Positions 23,165 through 31,174 are shown, counted from the stretch's first letter. The stretch: 47,555 nt of DNA from CAVUUN01 sp964421755 (GCA_964421755.1 CAYQYP010000386.1:1-47555), one strand, 5' to 3'. The notes: a model not told the origin generated them from the letters alone. Program-made: numbers and translations.

Positions 23165-24424
23165 ATGGACAGAAACACTCTAGAGAACATCCCGGACCGT
23201 ATGCGGGCACTTGTCCTGAGAGGCAAAGGGTTCGAGCACCTCGGCGTCGAGACGGTCGAGACACCCCGGCCGGGACCCAGGCAGTTGGTGGGACGGGTTG
23301 ACGCGGCCGGGATCTGCACATCCCTCATCAAACTGGTCGAACAGGGCTCCGACCATCCGCTGCTCTCCGGATGGGACGTCTCACGCTATCCCCTGATTCT
23401 TGGCGACGAGGGGGCGGTCACGATTTGCCGCGTCGGCGCCGAGCTGGCCGGGCAATATCACCGGGGTGCGCGGTACGTCATCCAGCCGGCGGTTGACCAT
23501 GCTCCGATCAACCACCGCGAGCGCTACAGAGACCAGGGAAAGTCGGTTCACAAGACGGCCGCTGGCTACACTCTACCGGGCCATCTCGCGGAGTACATTC
23601 TGATCTCGGAGGAGGTGCTCGAGGCCGGTTGCCTGCTTCCCCTTCCCGACGAAGCTCTCGCCTACGCTCACGCAGCCACGGCCGAGCCGCTGTCCTGTGC
23701 GATCTCCGCCCAGGACCATCACCTGCACCTCGAGCAGGACTCGGCCATGTGTGCGAGGCGGGCGTGCAACGGACTGCGGCGAGGCGGAGTCGCTGTCGTC
23801 ATCGGGGCGGGGGCGATGGGGCGCATGCATGTGGATCTCGCGATGAATTATGGTCCGCGCGCCATCATCGTCTCAGATTTTCTCGAAGAGAGGCTCGAGC
23901 GTACCCGCGTGCTTTTTGCCGACCGGGCGGATCGTCTCGGCATCAAACTGGTTATCAACAACCCTGCTCGCCAGCATCTGAGCGAGCTGACAGCCAGTCT
24001 TACCGCGTCGGCAGGCGCCGACGACGTAATCGTGGCGGTCGGTTCCCGTGAAGCGATCGCAGCCGCCCAGGAGTTGGTCGGCCGCGGTGCGGTCTTGAAT
24101 CTCTTTGGCGGCCTGAAGAAGGGGGACGATCTCGTCCCCATGAATACGACCACGATTCATTATCGGGAGATCAACGTCACCGGTTCGAGCGGAGGTTCGC
24201 CCTGGGACGTCGCCCGGGCGCTCGAGCTCATGTCGGCTGGTCACATCGACGCTTCTGCCCACATCACGCGGATCGGCGACCTGGATCACGCTCCGCGTTT
24301 CCTCGAAATGATCAAGCGGCGGGAGTTGGACGGTAAGGCGGTGGTCTATCCGCATCGCAGAACAGGCGAAATTCAGGCGGTCCCCCGTTGGACAAAGGAA
24401 GACGAGCAGGCGTACCTGTCCTAG
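23165..24424 (+). CDS. Zinc-type (medium-chain) dehydrogenase, sorbose-1-phosphate reductase-like
   Basis: A 419-residue medium-chain dehydrogenase/reductase. The N-terminal GroES-like catalytic domain has RMRALVLRGKGFEHLGVE, GICTSLIKL and LILGDEGAV. The Rossmann domain holds GAGAMGRMHVDLAM near 222. Length and the SGWDVSRYPLILGDEGA block recall SorE-like L-sorbose-1-phosphate reductases, from memory. The usual zinc motif GHE reads GDE, so metal binding may differ. The family oxidises polyols or polyol phosphates to ketoses. ATG 23165 has TTGAGGAG four bases upstream. The GTG at 23135 lies in the repeat. The gene sits 85 bases after E2 and 36 before a polyol dehydrogenase, which supports a sugar-alcohol pathway. 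Confidence 0.82.
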   Translation: MDRNTLENIPDRMRALVLRGKGFEHLGVETVETPRPGPRQLVGRVDAAGICTSLIKLVEQGSDHPLLSGWDVSRYPLILGDEGAVTICRVGAELAGQYHRGARYVIQPAVDHAPINHRERYRDQGKSVHKTAAGYTLPGHLAEYILISEEVLEAGCLLPLPDEALAYAHAATAEPLSCAISAQDHHLHLEQDSAMCARRACNGLRRGGVAVVIGAGAMGRMHVDLAMNYGPRAIIVSDFLEERLERTRVLFADRADRLGIKLVINNPARQHLSELTASLTASAGADDVIVAVGSREAIAAAQELVGRGAVLNLFGGLKKGDDLVPMNTTTIHYREINVTGSSGGSPWDVARALELMSAGHIDASAHITRIGDLDHAPRFLEMIKRRELDGKAVVYPHRRTGEIQAVPRWTKEDEQAYLS

Positions 24425-24460
24425 CCGGTTCGGTTGGCATCTTCTGGAATGTGAGCAGGC

Positions 24461-25720
24461 ATGGAGACTAACGGGCGAGTTTTCGTCGGATTCGGCTTCG
24501 GTGCCATCCAGGCCGGGCTCTTCCTTTACGAGGCGTACAAGACCGGTTCGTTCGCTCGCTTCGTGGTTGCGGAAGTCATTCCCGAAACCGTGGCAGCGGT
24601 CCGTGCCGCGGAAGGAGTTTATTCAGTCAACATCGCCCACTCGGACGGCATTGGCGTGGCGGGTATCGGCCCAATCGAGATCTGCAATCCGGCGGTCGAG
24701 CAGGATCGGCATACTCTGGTGCATGCAGTCGCAGACGCCCGGGAGATTGCGACCGCAGTCCCGAGCGTGGCCTTCTATCGTTCGGAATCGCCCGGAAGCA
24801 TCCATCGACTCCTGGCCGCCGGCTTGCTCGAAAAAGCCAGGCGCGGCGGACCAACTTCGATTGTGTACGCCGCTGAAAACCACAACCGGGCAGCGGAAAT
24901 CCTAACCGAGGCGGTCGGGGAGGAACTGCCGGAGGACCGCGCAGCGGACGTCCTTTCGCAGGTTCAGTTTCTCAATACCGTCATCGGGAAAATGAGCGGC
25001 ATGGTGACGGACCCGGAGGAAATCCGGCTGGCAGGGCTCGAGGCGGTAACGCAGGGGAGCGGGCGGGCGTTCCTCGTCGAGGAATTCAATCGGATTTTGA
25101 TCTCGCAGGTCCGGCAGGATACGGGCGGGAAGAACTTCGACCGCGGTATCTCGGTCTTCGAGGAAAAGCGAGACCTGCTTCCTTTCGAGGAAGCGAAGCT
25201 TTACGGCCACAACGCGACCCATGCGCTCGCTGCATACCTGGCCCGCCAGAAGGGCGTCGGGCGAATCAGTGACCTGCGCTCCGACGAACCTGCGATGAGG
25301 TTCCTGCGCGAAGCGTTTCTCGAAGAGTCGGGCGAGGGTCTGATTCGCAAGCACCGCGGGGTGGACGCCTTGTTTACGCCGAGGGGGTACGAAGCGTATG
25401 CGGATGATCTGCTCGAGCGGATGACCAACCCCTTCCTCAGGGACACGACCGAGCGGGTGGGCCGCGATCCTGCCAGGAAGCTCGGCTGGGACGACCGCCT
25501 GATCGGGACCATCCGCCTGGCGCTGGGCCAGCGCATTCGCCCCTGGCGCTACTCGATCGGCGCAGCGGCGGCTCTTGCCTGGATGCACCCGGAAGCGGTT
25601 TCGGATTCGGGCCGTTCGGTCGCCCCTTGGTTGCAGCAGATCTGGGGCCCGGGAGACAGGGTTGAGGAGACCGAGGTGCTTCGGCTGGTTCAGGAGGGTT
25701 GGGAGTCGCTGCGGCGTTGA
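24461..25720 (+). CDS. Mannitol dehydrogenase-family polyol dehydrogenase
   Basis: A 419-residue protein of the mannitol-1-phosphate 5-dehydrogenase / fructuronate reductase superfamily. The Rossmann motif is VGFGFGAIQAGLFLYEA at about 9-25. A middle part begins with VYAAENHNRAAEIL. The catalytic segment EEAKLYGHNATHALAAYLA carries the family lysine, asparagine and histidine near 246-258. The C-terminal helical domain is complete. Such enzymes interconvert a polyol or aldonate (often phosphorylated) with a ketose or uronate. Together with the preceding zinc-type dehydrogenase it suggests sequential oxidation or epimerisation of one polyol. It starts at ATG 24461 with a weak GAGCAGG and is the last gene of the operon. 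Confidence 0.83.
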   Translation: METNGRVFVGFGFGAIQAGLFLYEAYKTGSFARFVVAEVIPETVAAVRAAEGVYSVNIAHSDGIGVAGIGPIEICNPAVEQDRHTLVHAVADAREIATAVPSVAFYRSESPGSIHRLLAAGLLEKARRGGPTSIVYAAENHNRAAEILTEAVGEELPEDRAADVLSQVQFLNTVIGKMSGMVTDPEEIRLAGLEAVTQGSGRAFLVEEFNRILISQVRQDTGGKNFDRGISVFEEKRDLLPFEEAKLYGHNATHALAAYLARQKGVGRISDLRSDEPAMRFLREAFLEESGEGLIRKHRGVDALFTPRGYEAYADDLLERMTNPFLRDTTERVGRDPARKLGWDDRLIGTIRLALGQRIRPWRYSIGAAAALAWMHPEAVSDSGRSVAPWLQQIWGPGDRVEETEVLRLVQEGWESLRR

Positions 25721-25784
25721 TTTGGAAACCTGACCTACAACCTTGGCGCCTTTTGTCCCCCCGGAAATGTAAAAACTCCAGACG

Positions 25785-25925
25785 CCGGGCAGGATGCCCG
25801 GCGCGCGGGCAAGATGCCCGCGATCCCAGTGCGGACGGGACGTCCGCGCTCCAGACTGCGACGTCCGCGCTCCATCACGGGACGTCCGGGATCCATGACG
25901 GGACGTCCGCGATCCATTACGACTT
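25785..25925. repeat. Array of short palindromes (GGACGTCC / GGGCANGATGCCC units)
   Basis: Six to seven consecutive small palindromes with similar spacers: GCCGGGCAGGATGCCCGGC, GCGGGCAAGATGCCCGCG, GCGGACGGGACGTCCGCG, then three GACGTCCGCG/GACGTCCGGG units separated by CTCCAGACT or ATCCATGAC. Related to the GACAAGATGTCCGCG units at 6936-6995. It lies downstream of the polyol dehydrogenase and could act as a transcript-end structure. The 251-base spacer 25721-25971 contains nothing else. Confidence 0.88.
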
Positions 25926-25971
25926 TTTTGGTTCGCCTCTTGCATCGGCCAGGTTGCAGGGAGCAATCAAG

Positions 25972-26913
25972 ATGCGCGAAATCGCTGTGGGTATCCTCTC
26001 CTCCTGGATGGCAGTTGTCGGGTGCGTCGCCGGTCTTACATCTTCGCCGCAATCCCAATCCCGGCTTGACACCGCGAGCGCGGCCGCCTGGCAGGAGTTA
26101 TCGAGCCTGCCCGCCGGCACTCCGCTGGTGATTTACCTGAAGAACGGGGCGCGCCGGCAGGAGAGCCTCGTTCGGGTCACCGGCCAGGAACTGGTGACTC
26201 ATGTGGGACCGATCCAGGCCTCCGACATCGCAGCCGTCAGCCTGTTCAGGAAAGAACGGCTCTGGGACGGCACGCTCCGGGGTTCGGGCATCGGCGTAGG
26301 TATCACGTCAATCATTACGGCATCTGTCGCCGATAAAGGGGAGGACGCCTGGGCGGCGGCCACTGTTTTCGGCCTTGCTGTCGGCGCTGGCTTTGGAGCC
26401 CTCTTCGATGCGGCCGTCGCCATGCCCGACAAGCAGGTCTTTCTCGACGCGCCGCCTGGATCTGCACGGTCGGGCGTTCGCCACTGGACGTTGCGAGTGC
26501 GACCGGAACACTTGTCGGCGTGGGTGTTGGAAAAGACCGTCCACATCATGTTGAAAGACGGCACCTATCTGCGCGGGAAAGTGAGAGGCGGGAACGAAGG
26601 CTCGATCATGCTGGCTGTGCGCGAAGCGTCCGACGGCTCCACGGGAAAGGAGGATCGCATGATCCCGGCGAGCGATGTGGGAACCGTGATCGTACGCGAA
26701 AAGATAGGAGGAAGTGTGGCAGCCGCCGCCGTGGGAGGTGTGCTGGCCGGCCTCTGGGGCGGTGCGGCTCTCGGAGCCCTGAGCGCCGATGCTGCCAACA
26801 AAGGCCCTGGCGCGCTGCTCGGGGCCGGGCTGGGCACACTCGTCGTGACAACGGGGGCGATAGGTGGAACCGACCAACTGAACTGGCGTGAAATCACCCT
26901 GATCGTACAGTGA
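25972..26913 (+). CDS. Predicted lipoprotein/exported protein with glycine-zipper segment, unknown function
   Basis: A 313-residue protein I cannot assign. The N-terminus (MREIAVGILSSWMAVVGC) is a signal peptide with a possible lipobox VVGC at about 15-18. Two regions look like SH3-like or Sm-like beta strands (LVIYLKNGARRQESLVRVTG, IMLKDGTYLRGKVRGGN), each ending near a DIAAV/DVGTV strand, so the protein may be an internal duplication. Each is followed by a glycine/alanine-rich hydrophobic stretch (VFGLAVGAGFGALFDAAVA; AAAVGGVLAGLWGGAALGAL), of glycine-zipper type. It is probably envelope-associated. ATG 25972 has GGGAG ten bases upstream. The open frame upstream is the palindrome array. It stands alone between repeats. 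Confidence 0.7.
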   Translation: MREIAVGILSSWMAVVGCVAGLTSSPQSQSRLDTASAAAWQELSSLPAGTPLVIYLKNGARRQESLVRVTGQELVTHVGPIQASDIAAVSLFRKERLWDGTLRGSGIGVGITSIITASVADKGEDAWAAATVFGLAVGAGFGALFDAAVAMPDKQVFLDAPPGSARSGVRHWTLRVRPEHLSAWVLEKTVHIMLKDGTYLRGKVRGGNEGSIMLAVREASDGSTGKEDRMIPASDVGTVIVREKIGGSVAAAAVGGVLAGLWGGAALGALSADAANKGPGALLGAGLGTLVVTTGAIGGTDQLNWREITLIVQ

Positions 26914-26920
26914 GGTGCAC

Positions 26921-27057
26921 AGCCAGCCAACCGGGCCGAAAAGCGGCGGATTCTGAACACCGAATCCGCCCTACGACCGCCCGGTATGCGGAAGCACTCA
27001 GTCGTAGGGCGGATTCGCTGTTCAGAATCCGCCGCTTTTCGGCCCGGTTGGCCGGCT
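26921..27057. repeat. Dispersed palindrome, GCGGCGGATTC family, copy D
   Basis: Arms of about 57 bases with a few mismatches (AGCCAGCCAACCGGGCCGAA... and complement) and a variable 23-base loop around 26979-27000. It starts eight bases after the stop of the preceding gene. The inner variable site reads TGAACACCGAATCC on one side and GATTCGCTGTTCAG on the other, so the arms have diverged independently. Confidence 0.92.
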
Positions 27058-27106
27058 TTCGGGTAGCGCTGCAAGGCAATTCACCACCTGCTGCAAATTT
27101 ACTGGA

Positions 27107-27220
27107 CCCCAAGGACCTCAAGGACACCAGGACACCAAGGACCTCATGCATTCCGGAGCAATCAATTGCTCGTTTTCTCCTTGAGGTCGTTGAGGTCTTT
27201 GCGGTCCTTGAGGTCCTTCC
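27107..27220. repeat. Inverted AAGGACCTC / GAGGTCCTT arrays
   Basis: The left arm repeats AAGGACCTC and GGACACCA (27107-27156). The right arm repeats GAGGTCNTTGAGGTC (27180-27220). Between them is GAGCAATCAATTGCTC. The right arm overlaps the 3' end of the CHAT gene and encodes its terminal K-D-L-K-D type peptide. Confidence 0.85.
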
Positions 27221-29903
27221 ACCGCCACCGTGCCAACGCGACGATCGCACCGCCCAGCAGCAGGCCGTCGATGAGAAGCAATGCTGGCCCCGGGTGCTGA
27301 GCCGGGTAGAGTCGTTGCCCGGGCAACCCGACGTAGGTAACCCCGGCCCAGAAAAACGGGTTATTCCCGGCTATGGTCGTCGCGCCGCGGCGAAGGGCTC
27401 GCCTCAGGAAATTACGCCTGGCTCTTCCCAGAGCCGAATCCATCGGGACACCGGCCAGCGCGAGGCGGTAGAAGTCCATGTAGATGCTGCTCGAGAGGTC
27501 GTCCATCCGCCAGCGATTGACCACCAGTGCATCGACTCCGTGGCTCAAGAACAGTTCAGTGAACCCGAGCCAGTACGGTGATTGGGACGAATAACCATTG
27601 CCGGCATCGCAGACGCCCAGTGAAACCAGAGCGCAATTCCTGGCTTTCTTCAGAAATCGAAAGACATTCAATTGTCCGGCTTCGTCCTGGAGAGTCGAGG
27701 CCCCCCAGAAGTTGTCATCCAGGCGCATGTGCCCGGAGACGTGGACCCAGGAGGGCCGCTCGGAGGCATCAAGCTCAAGGCGGCTGCGAACGCTGACATC
27801 AGGCACCAGAAGCCCAAAAAACGCCCTTTCATCAGCCGCCGTGGAGACTCCGGCAACGCCGGACGGAACGATCGCGGCCGGTGCGCCATCAGCCTTCTGG
27901 GATCCGGAATCCGAAGGAAGAGAAGGGAGGTAGGAGAAATCGAATCGCTCGGCCAGCCAGTTGCCTTCGCTGTCACGCAGCATTTCGAAAGGCAGATTCT
28001 GCAGCTCCTTGTGTGGAATCAGCAGAACGGCTGGTCCTCCCATGTGGCTCTCCATCGGTTTCCAGAGCGAACGATAGAGCGTCTGCAGGAGGCTGTTGGT
28101 AGGAGGTGGCGGCAACGAGCTCGACGCTCCGTACAGAGAAGCGACGATCCGGTCGATCAGCTCGGTGCACGGGGCCGGGAGATGACACGAACGGAAGAAG
28201 TACCCGCCCGGGCCTCTGCCCCAGACGTAGACCGTGTTCCCGTCGGGCCAGAGTTCGAGAATCGTATCGGCAGTCCCACGGAGCCTGGGGTCGGTCCAGG
28301 CCGAATCGGGTTCCGTCTCGTCCTGTAGCTCCCAGGTAACTGAGGCGGCCGGGGACGTCCCTGCCTGATCCTCCAGGACGGCGACCTGTGCGAAAGCATC
28401 GAGCGGAGTTCTCGGAGCGAGAGCCGTCGGCGTTGTCCGGATAATCGCTCGAGCCTTGGTCCGTCTGAGCTCGGAGACTCTCTGAATGCTCCGCAAAGCT
28501 TGCCAGGTAGATCCGGTGCCGACCAGAGAGCGAATCCAGCCGTCGAACAATGGGGAGACGGTACGCGAGTAAGGGAAAAACAGCTCGGGTGCGTGCATGC
28601 TCTCTTCCGCCTGAAAGCCGGCGAGGTAAAGGTTGGCAGCCTCGTGAAATTCACCCCTGGATTCCAACCAGCGGCAAAGCCTGAGCAGGCATTTGCGGGT
28701 ATCGCGACGCAGGCCCGATGTCCTGCTCAATTGGAATGCCTGGCGATAGAGATCGGTTGCGGAGCGGTCCCCGGTGGCTGCCGCTCGCTCTCCGAGCAGG
28801 AGAAGCTTTTCGATCCGAATTGAGGGGAGATCGTCGGGGAGAAGAGCGAGATCGGCCAGGCGGGATTCGACGCCCTCGACCCTGCACCGCAAGAGCGACA
28901 GCTCGTCTGGTGACACGGACCCCAGAGCCTCCGCCCGGGCGAGGTACTCCCTCGCCCCCCGCGAATCATCACTCCCGAGCAGGAATGTGGCGAAATTGCT
29001 GTAGAGGTAGAACAGGATTTCGGGAGATGCCCGGCAGGGGTCGGCATTCGCCAGGGACTGGCGGTAATACTCGGATGCTTTGCGTGCCAATCCCATCTCC
29101 TCGCACAAAAGTGCCAGGTTGTTCCAGCAGAGAACGGTTCCGTCCGCGAAGTCGAGTCGCTGCCAGAATCCAGAGGCCCGGCTGAATGACTGGGTGCTCG
29201 CCGGCAGTCGGTCCTGAAACCAGAGGCAATAACCCCGACTGTCTGCAATGAGTGCCCCAAGGTAAATGCAGCCAACGGCACGCAGTTCCGCCTGATCAAG
29301 CAGCACGAGTGCCTGGTCGTACTGCTCCCTGGCGCTCAGGATCTCAGCCATGTAGTAGAGGCAGAAAGCGCTTTCGCTTCGGGCCCCGTCCGCTTCGAAG
29401 ATTTCGAACGCCCCTCGGTATTTGCGCAACGCCTCGTCCGGTTGGCCGTCGTCCCAGGCTTTCATCGCCTGCCTCTCCAGCCGGAGGCCGGCGGCGGTCG
29501 CGGGGCGAAACCGCAGGAGTGAATCGTACGAGTGGTCTCCGATTCGATCGACGATGGCCTGGATCTGTTCCGCTGCCGGCTTTCGGGCCAGGAATTTGAC
29601 CCGGAACTCGCGATGCAGATCCAGGGGGGAGGGCGAGAGGGCCGGAGGTGAGGCAAGGAGGAGTGGCAGAAGAAACAAGGAGAGCAGGGAAGCGGCCGCT
29701 CGTTTTCGAGCCGTGCGGGGGCTTGGTCTTTTCGGAGCCGCGCACGTGGCGTTTTCCAGCGGAGTAAGCGGGTTCAGTTTGCAGAGAACCCGCTTACTCC
29801 GCTGGAAAACGCTACGTGCGCGGCTCCGAAAGAATGCGTTTGGCGCCTGGAGTACACGCTGTTGACGTCTGGTTGATGGCGATCCGGTTTCGACCATCTG
29901 CAT
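27162..29903 (-). CDS. TPR-CHAT protease-like protein, membrane-anchored
   Basis: A 913-residue protein. Residues 68-86 are a hydrophobic signal or anchor (AASLLSLFLLPLLLA). About 100-500 are TPR-like helices (DEALRKYRGAFEIFE, ARKASEYYRQSLANAD). The C-terminal CHAT caspase-like domain has its catalytic dyad visible: H725 in HVSGHM and C765 in SLGVCDAG, followed by VDALVVNRWRMDD and NPFFWAGVTYVG. A second membrane helix is at about 872-890. CHAT domains are cysteine proteases or their relatives in bacterial cell-fate and immune systems. The gene follows anti-sigma and sigma genes (16-base gap), so it may be controlled by, or act on, that pair. Residues 25-58 are encoded by a palindromic element (29730-29831), so the real start is uncertain. 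The last 15 residues are also repeat-derived. Confidence 0.85.
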   Translation of the reverse strand: MQMVETGSPSTRRQQRVLQAPNAFFRSRARSVFQRSKRVLCKLNPLTPLENATCAAPKRPSPRTARKRAAASLLSLFLLPLLLASPPALSPSPLDLHREFRVKFLARKPAAEQIQAIVDRIGDHSYDSLLRFRPATAAGLRLERQAMKAWDDGQPDEALRKYRGAFEIFEADGARSESAFCLYYMAEILSAREQYDQALVLLDQAELRAVGCIYLGALIADSRGYCLWFQDRLPASTQSFSRASGFWQRLDFADGTVLCWNNLALLCEEMGLARKASEYYRQSLANADPCRASPEILFYLYSNFATFLLGSDDSRGAREYLARAEALGSVSPDELSLLRCRVEGVESRLADLALLPDDLPSIRIEKLLLLGERAAATGDRSATDLYRQAFQLSRTSGLRRDTRKCLLRLCRWLESRGEFHEAANLYLAGFQAEESMHAPELFFPYSRTVSPLFDGWIRSLVGTGSTWQALRSIQRVSELRRTKARAIIRTTPTALAPRTPLDAFAQVAVLEDQAGTSPAASVTWELQDETEPDSAWTDPRLRGTADTILELWPDGNTVYVWGRGPGGYFFRSCHLPAPCTELIDRIVASLYGASSSLPPPPTNSLLQTLYRSLWKPMESHMGGPAVLLIPHKELQNLPFEMLRDSEGNWLAERFDFSYLPSLPSDSGSQKADGAPAAIVPSGVAGVSTAADERAFFGLLVPDVSVRSRLELDASERPSWVHVSGHMRLDDNFWGASTLQDEAGQLNVFRFLKKARNCALVSLGVCDAGNGYSSQSPYWLGFTELFLSHGVDALVVNRWRMDDLSSSIYMDFYRLALAGVPMDSALGRARRNFLRRALRRGATTIAGNNPFFWAGVTYVGLPGQRLYPAQHPGPALLLIDGLLLGGAIVALARWRWKDLKDRKDLNDLKEKTSN
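29730..29831. repeat. 102-base perfect-type palindrome inside the 5' end of the CHAT gene
   Basis: Arms TTTCGGAGCCGCGCACGTGG...GAGTAAGCGGGTTC (from 29730) and complement (to 29831) match at all but one or two positions and surround a short AGTTTGCAGA centre. It keeps the reading frame of the CHAT gene open. The good arm match suggests a recent insertion. No second copy is in the window. Confidence 0.9.
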
Positions 29904-29919
29904 TTTCTCGGTTGCGGTC

Positions 29920-30594
29920 CTAATCTTTCCTGCCGGTCCGCCTGATCTGCTCCAGGAGTTCTCTCGCCTGCCGGGAAAACTCGCCGTCGGTCTTGGTCAG
30001 TTCGCTCAGGATGCGTGTGGCCTCCCCGGTCTTCTTCAACCGGAGCAGAGCGGACGCCTGGTACCAGAGTGACGGGTTCTTCCACCTCGGATCGATGGAA
30101 GACTTCTGGAGGCTGACCAGAGCTTGGGTGTACTTCCCCTGGAGGTACTCGGAGACACCGATGTAAAAGTCGGTTTCCGGCGCCGGCGGCAGCGCACGGA
30201 GCAGGCGCTCCGCGACCTCGTACTCGCTTCGCGCATAGGCTTCGTAGGCCTGAGTCCGTTTCTCGTTATCGGCTGCGGTCCCGCCCTGCCTGGTCTGGAG
30301 AGCGAAGTGCGGGTAGCTGCCGCCGGTGGCGAGGTGGTCGACGGAAGGGGAAGGTCTGTTGAAATAGAGAATCGGCAGGGAAATGGCGAGGAACAAGCTG
30401 GCCGCCAGGAGCCACAGGCGTGGCCGGGTGAGCACTCGGGCCTTTGGAGGCCGGGCAGCGGACAGGGCGGCCATAACATGCAGCCGCTCGCGACATTCCT
30501 CGCATGAGTCCAGGTGGGCGAGCAATTCCTCGGTCTCTGCTTCGCCCAGATCCGATTCGAGAAGTTCAATCAATGGCGCTTCTGCGCAGTTCAT
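29920..30594 (-). CDS. Anti-sigma factor with zinc-finger and TPR domains
   Basis: A 224-residue membrane protein. The N-terminal zinc-binding anti-sigma domain holds HLDSCEEC (H27, C31, C34 in the H-x3-C-x2-C arrangement). One membrane helix spans 60-77 (LWLLAASLFLAISLPILYF). A periplasmic TPR-like part runs from about 115 (AYEAYARSEYEVAERLL, DFYIGVSEYLQGKYTQALVSL, LWYQASALLRLKKTGEATRIL). It would hold the ECF sigma factor at the membrane until a signal arrives. ATG 30594 lies 29 bases inside the sigma gene, so the two are translationally coupled. The earlier ATG at 30666 lacks support. It is followed directly by the CHAT gene. Confidence 0.88.
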   Translation of the reverse strand: MNCAEAPLIELLESDLGEAETEELLAHLDSCEECRERLHVMAALSAARPPKARVLTRPRLWLLAASLFLAISLPILYFNRPSPSVDHLATGGSYPHFALQTRQGGTAADNEKRTQAYEAYARSEYEVAERLLRALPPAPETDFYIGVSEYLQGKYTQALVSLQKSSIDPRWKNPSLWYQASALLRLKKTGEATRILSELTKTDGEFSRQARELLEQIRRTGRKD

Positions 30595-31174
30595 AGCTCC
30601 CGGACCTCGTAGCCGGAAGGACTCCCTTGATTTGAAGACGTTTTCGGATTTCATCCACCGCGGCAAAGGCGCGGCTTCTCAGCGTCGTGTACGGGATTCC
30701 TCTTTCCTTACACACCTGCTTCAATTTTTGATTCCGGGTGAATACAAGGGTAATTGCCTCTTTCTGTTCCGGACTCAGTTCTTCGACTGTTGTTTGGACC
30801 TGGCGCATCAGGTTGGCTTGCAGATTCTCCTGTTCCTCCCGGATGAGAAGGCTGAGCGGCGTCCAGTTCTCCGACTGGATCCTTCGGGATTTGGCTTCTC
30901 GCTCTTTCAGGTCTACGATCTCTCGCCGTCTGCGCCGGTAGTAGTTGATCGCCGTGTTCACCACGGCTCGCCGCATGTAGCTGTAGGCATGGTGCTCATC
31001 TTTGAAATCGCTCTCCTGCCGCTTGGAGATCACGAGCGTAAATGCGTCCTGAAGCACATCATCGGCCAGGGATGGATCGATCAGGATATTGCGTACGAGT
31101 GACCTGAGAATCGGCAAGTTGCGGTTCCAGATTTGAGCCAGCAAACCAACCGGGGGGCAACCGAGGCAAACCAA
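30566..31174 (-). CDS. ECF-type RNA polymerase sigma factor
   Basis: About 202 residues from the chosen start. Region 2 is seen in SLADDVLQDAFTLVISKR and HHAYSYMRRAVVNTAINYYR. Region 4 is LSPEQKEAITLVFTRN...LKQVCKERGIPYTTLRSRAF, a helix-turn-helix. It recruits RNA polymerase to its own promoter set. The 3' end overlaps the anti-sigma gene. The 5' end is unclear: homology begins near IWNRNLPILRSLVRN and no ATG stands upstream before the repeat zone. TTG 31174 or TTG 31144 are the nearest starts and neither has a good ribosome-binding site. The frame stays open to 31633, but only through tandem repeats and antisense to coaD, so I reject that part. Confidence 0.78.
   Translation of the reverse strand: MVCLGCPPVGLLAQIWNRNLPILRSLVRNILIDPSLADDVLQDAFTLVISKRQESDFKDEHHAYSYMRRAVVNTAINYYRRRRREIVDLKEREAKSRRIQSENWTPLSLLIREEQENLQANLMRQVQTTVEELSPEQKEAITLVFTRNQKLKQVCKERGIPYTTLRSRAFAAVDEIRKRLQIKGVLPATRSGSYELRRSAID

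Noticed and set aside
26308..26877. 189-codon minus-strand ORF inside the lipoprotein gene
   Set aside because: No domain or start signal. The plus-strand frame has a signal peptide and internal duplication.
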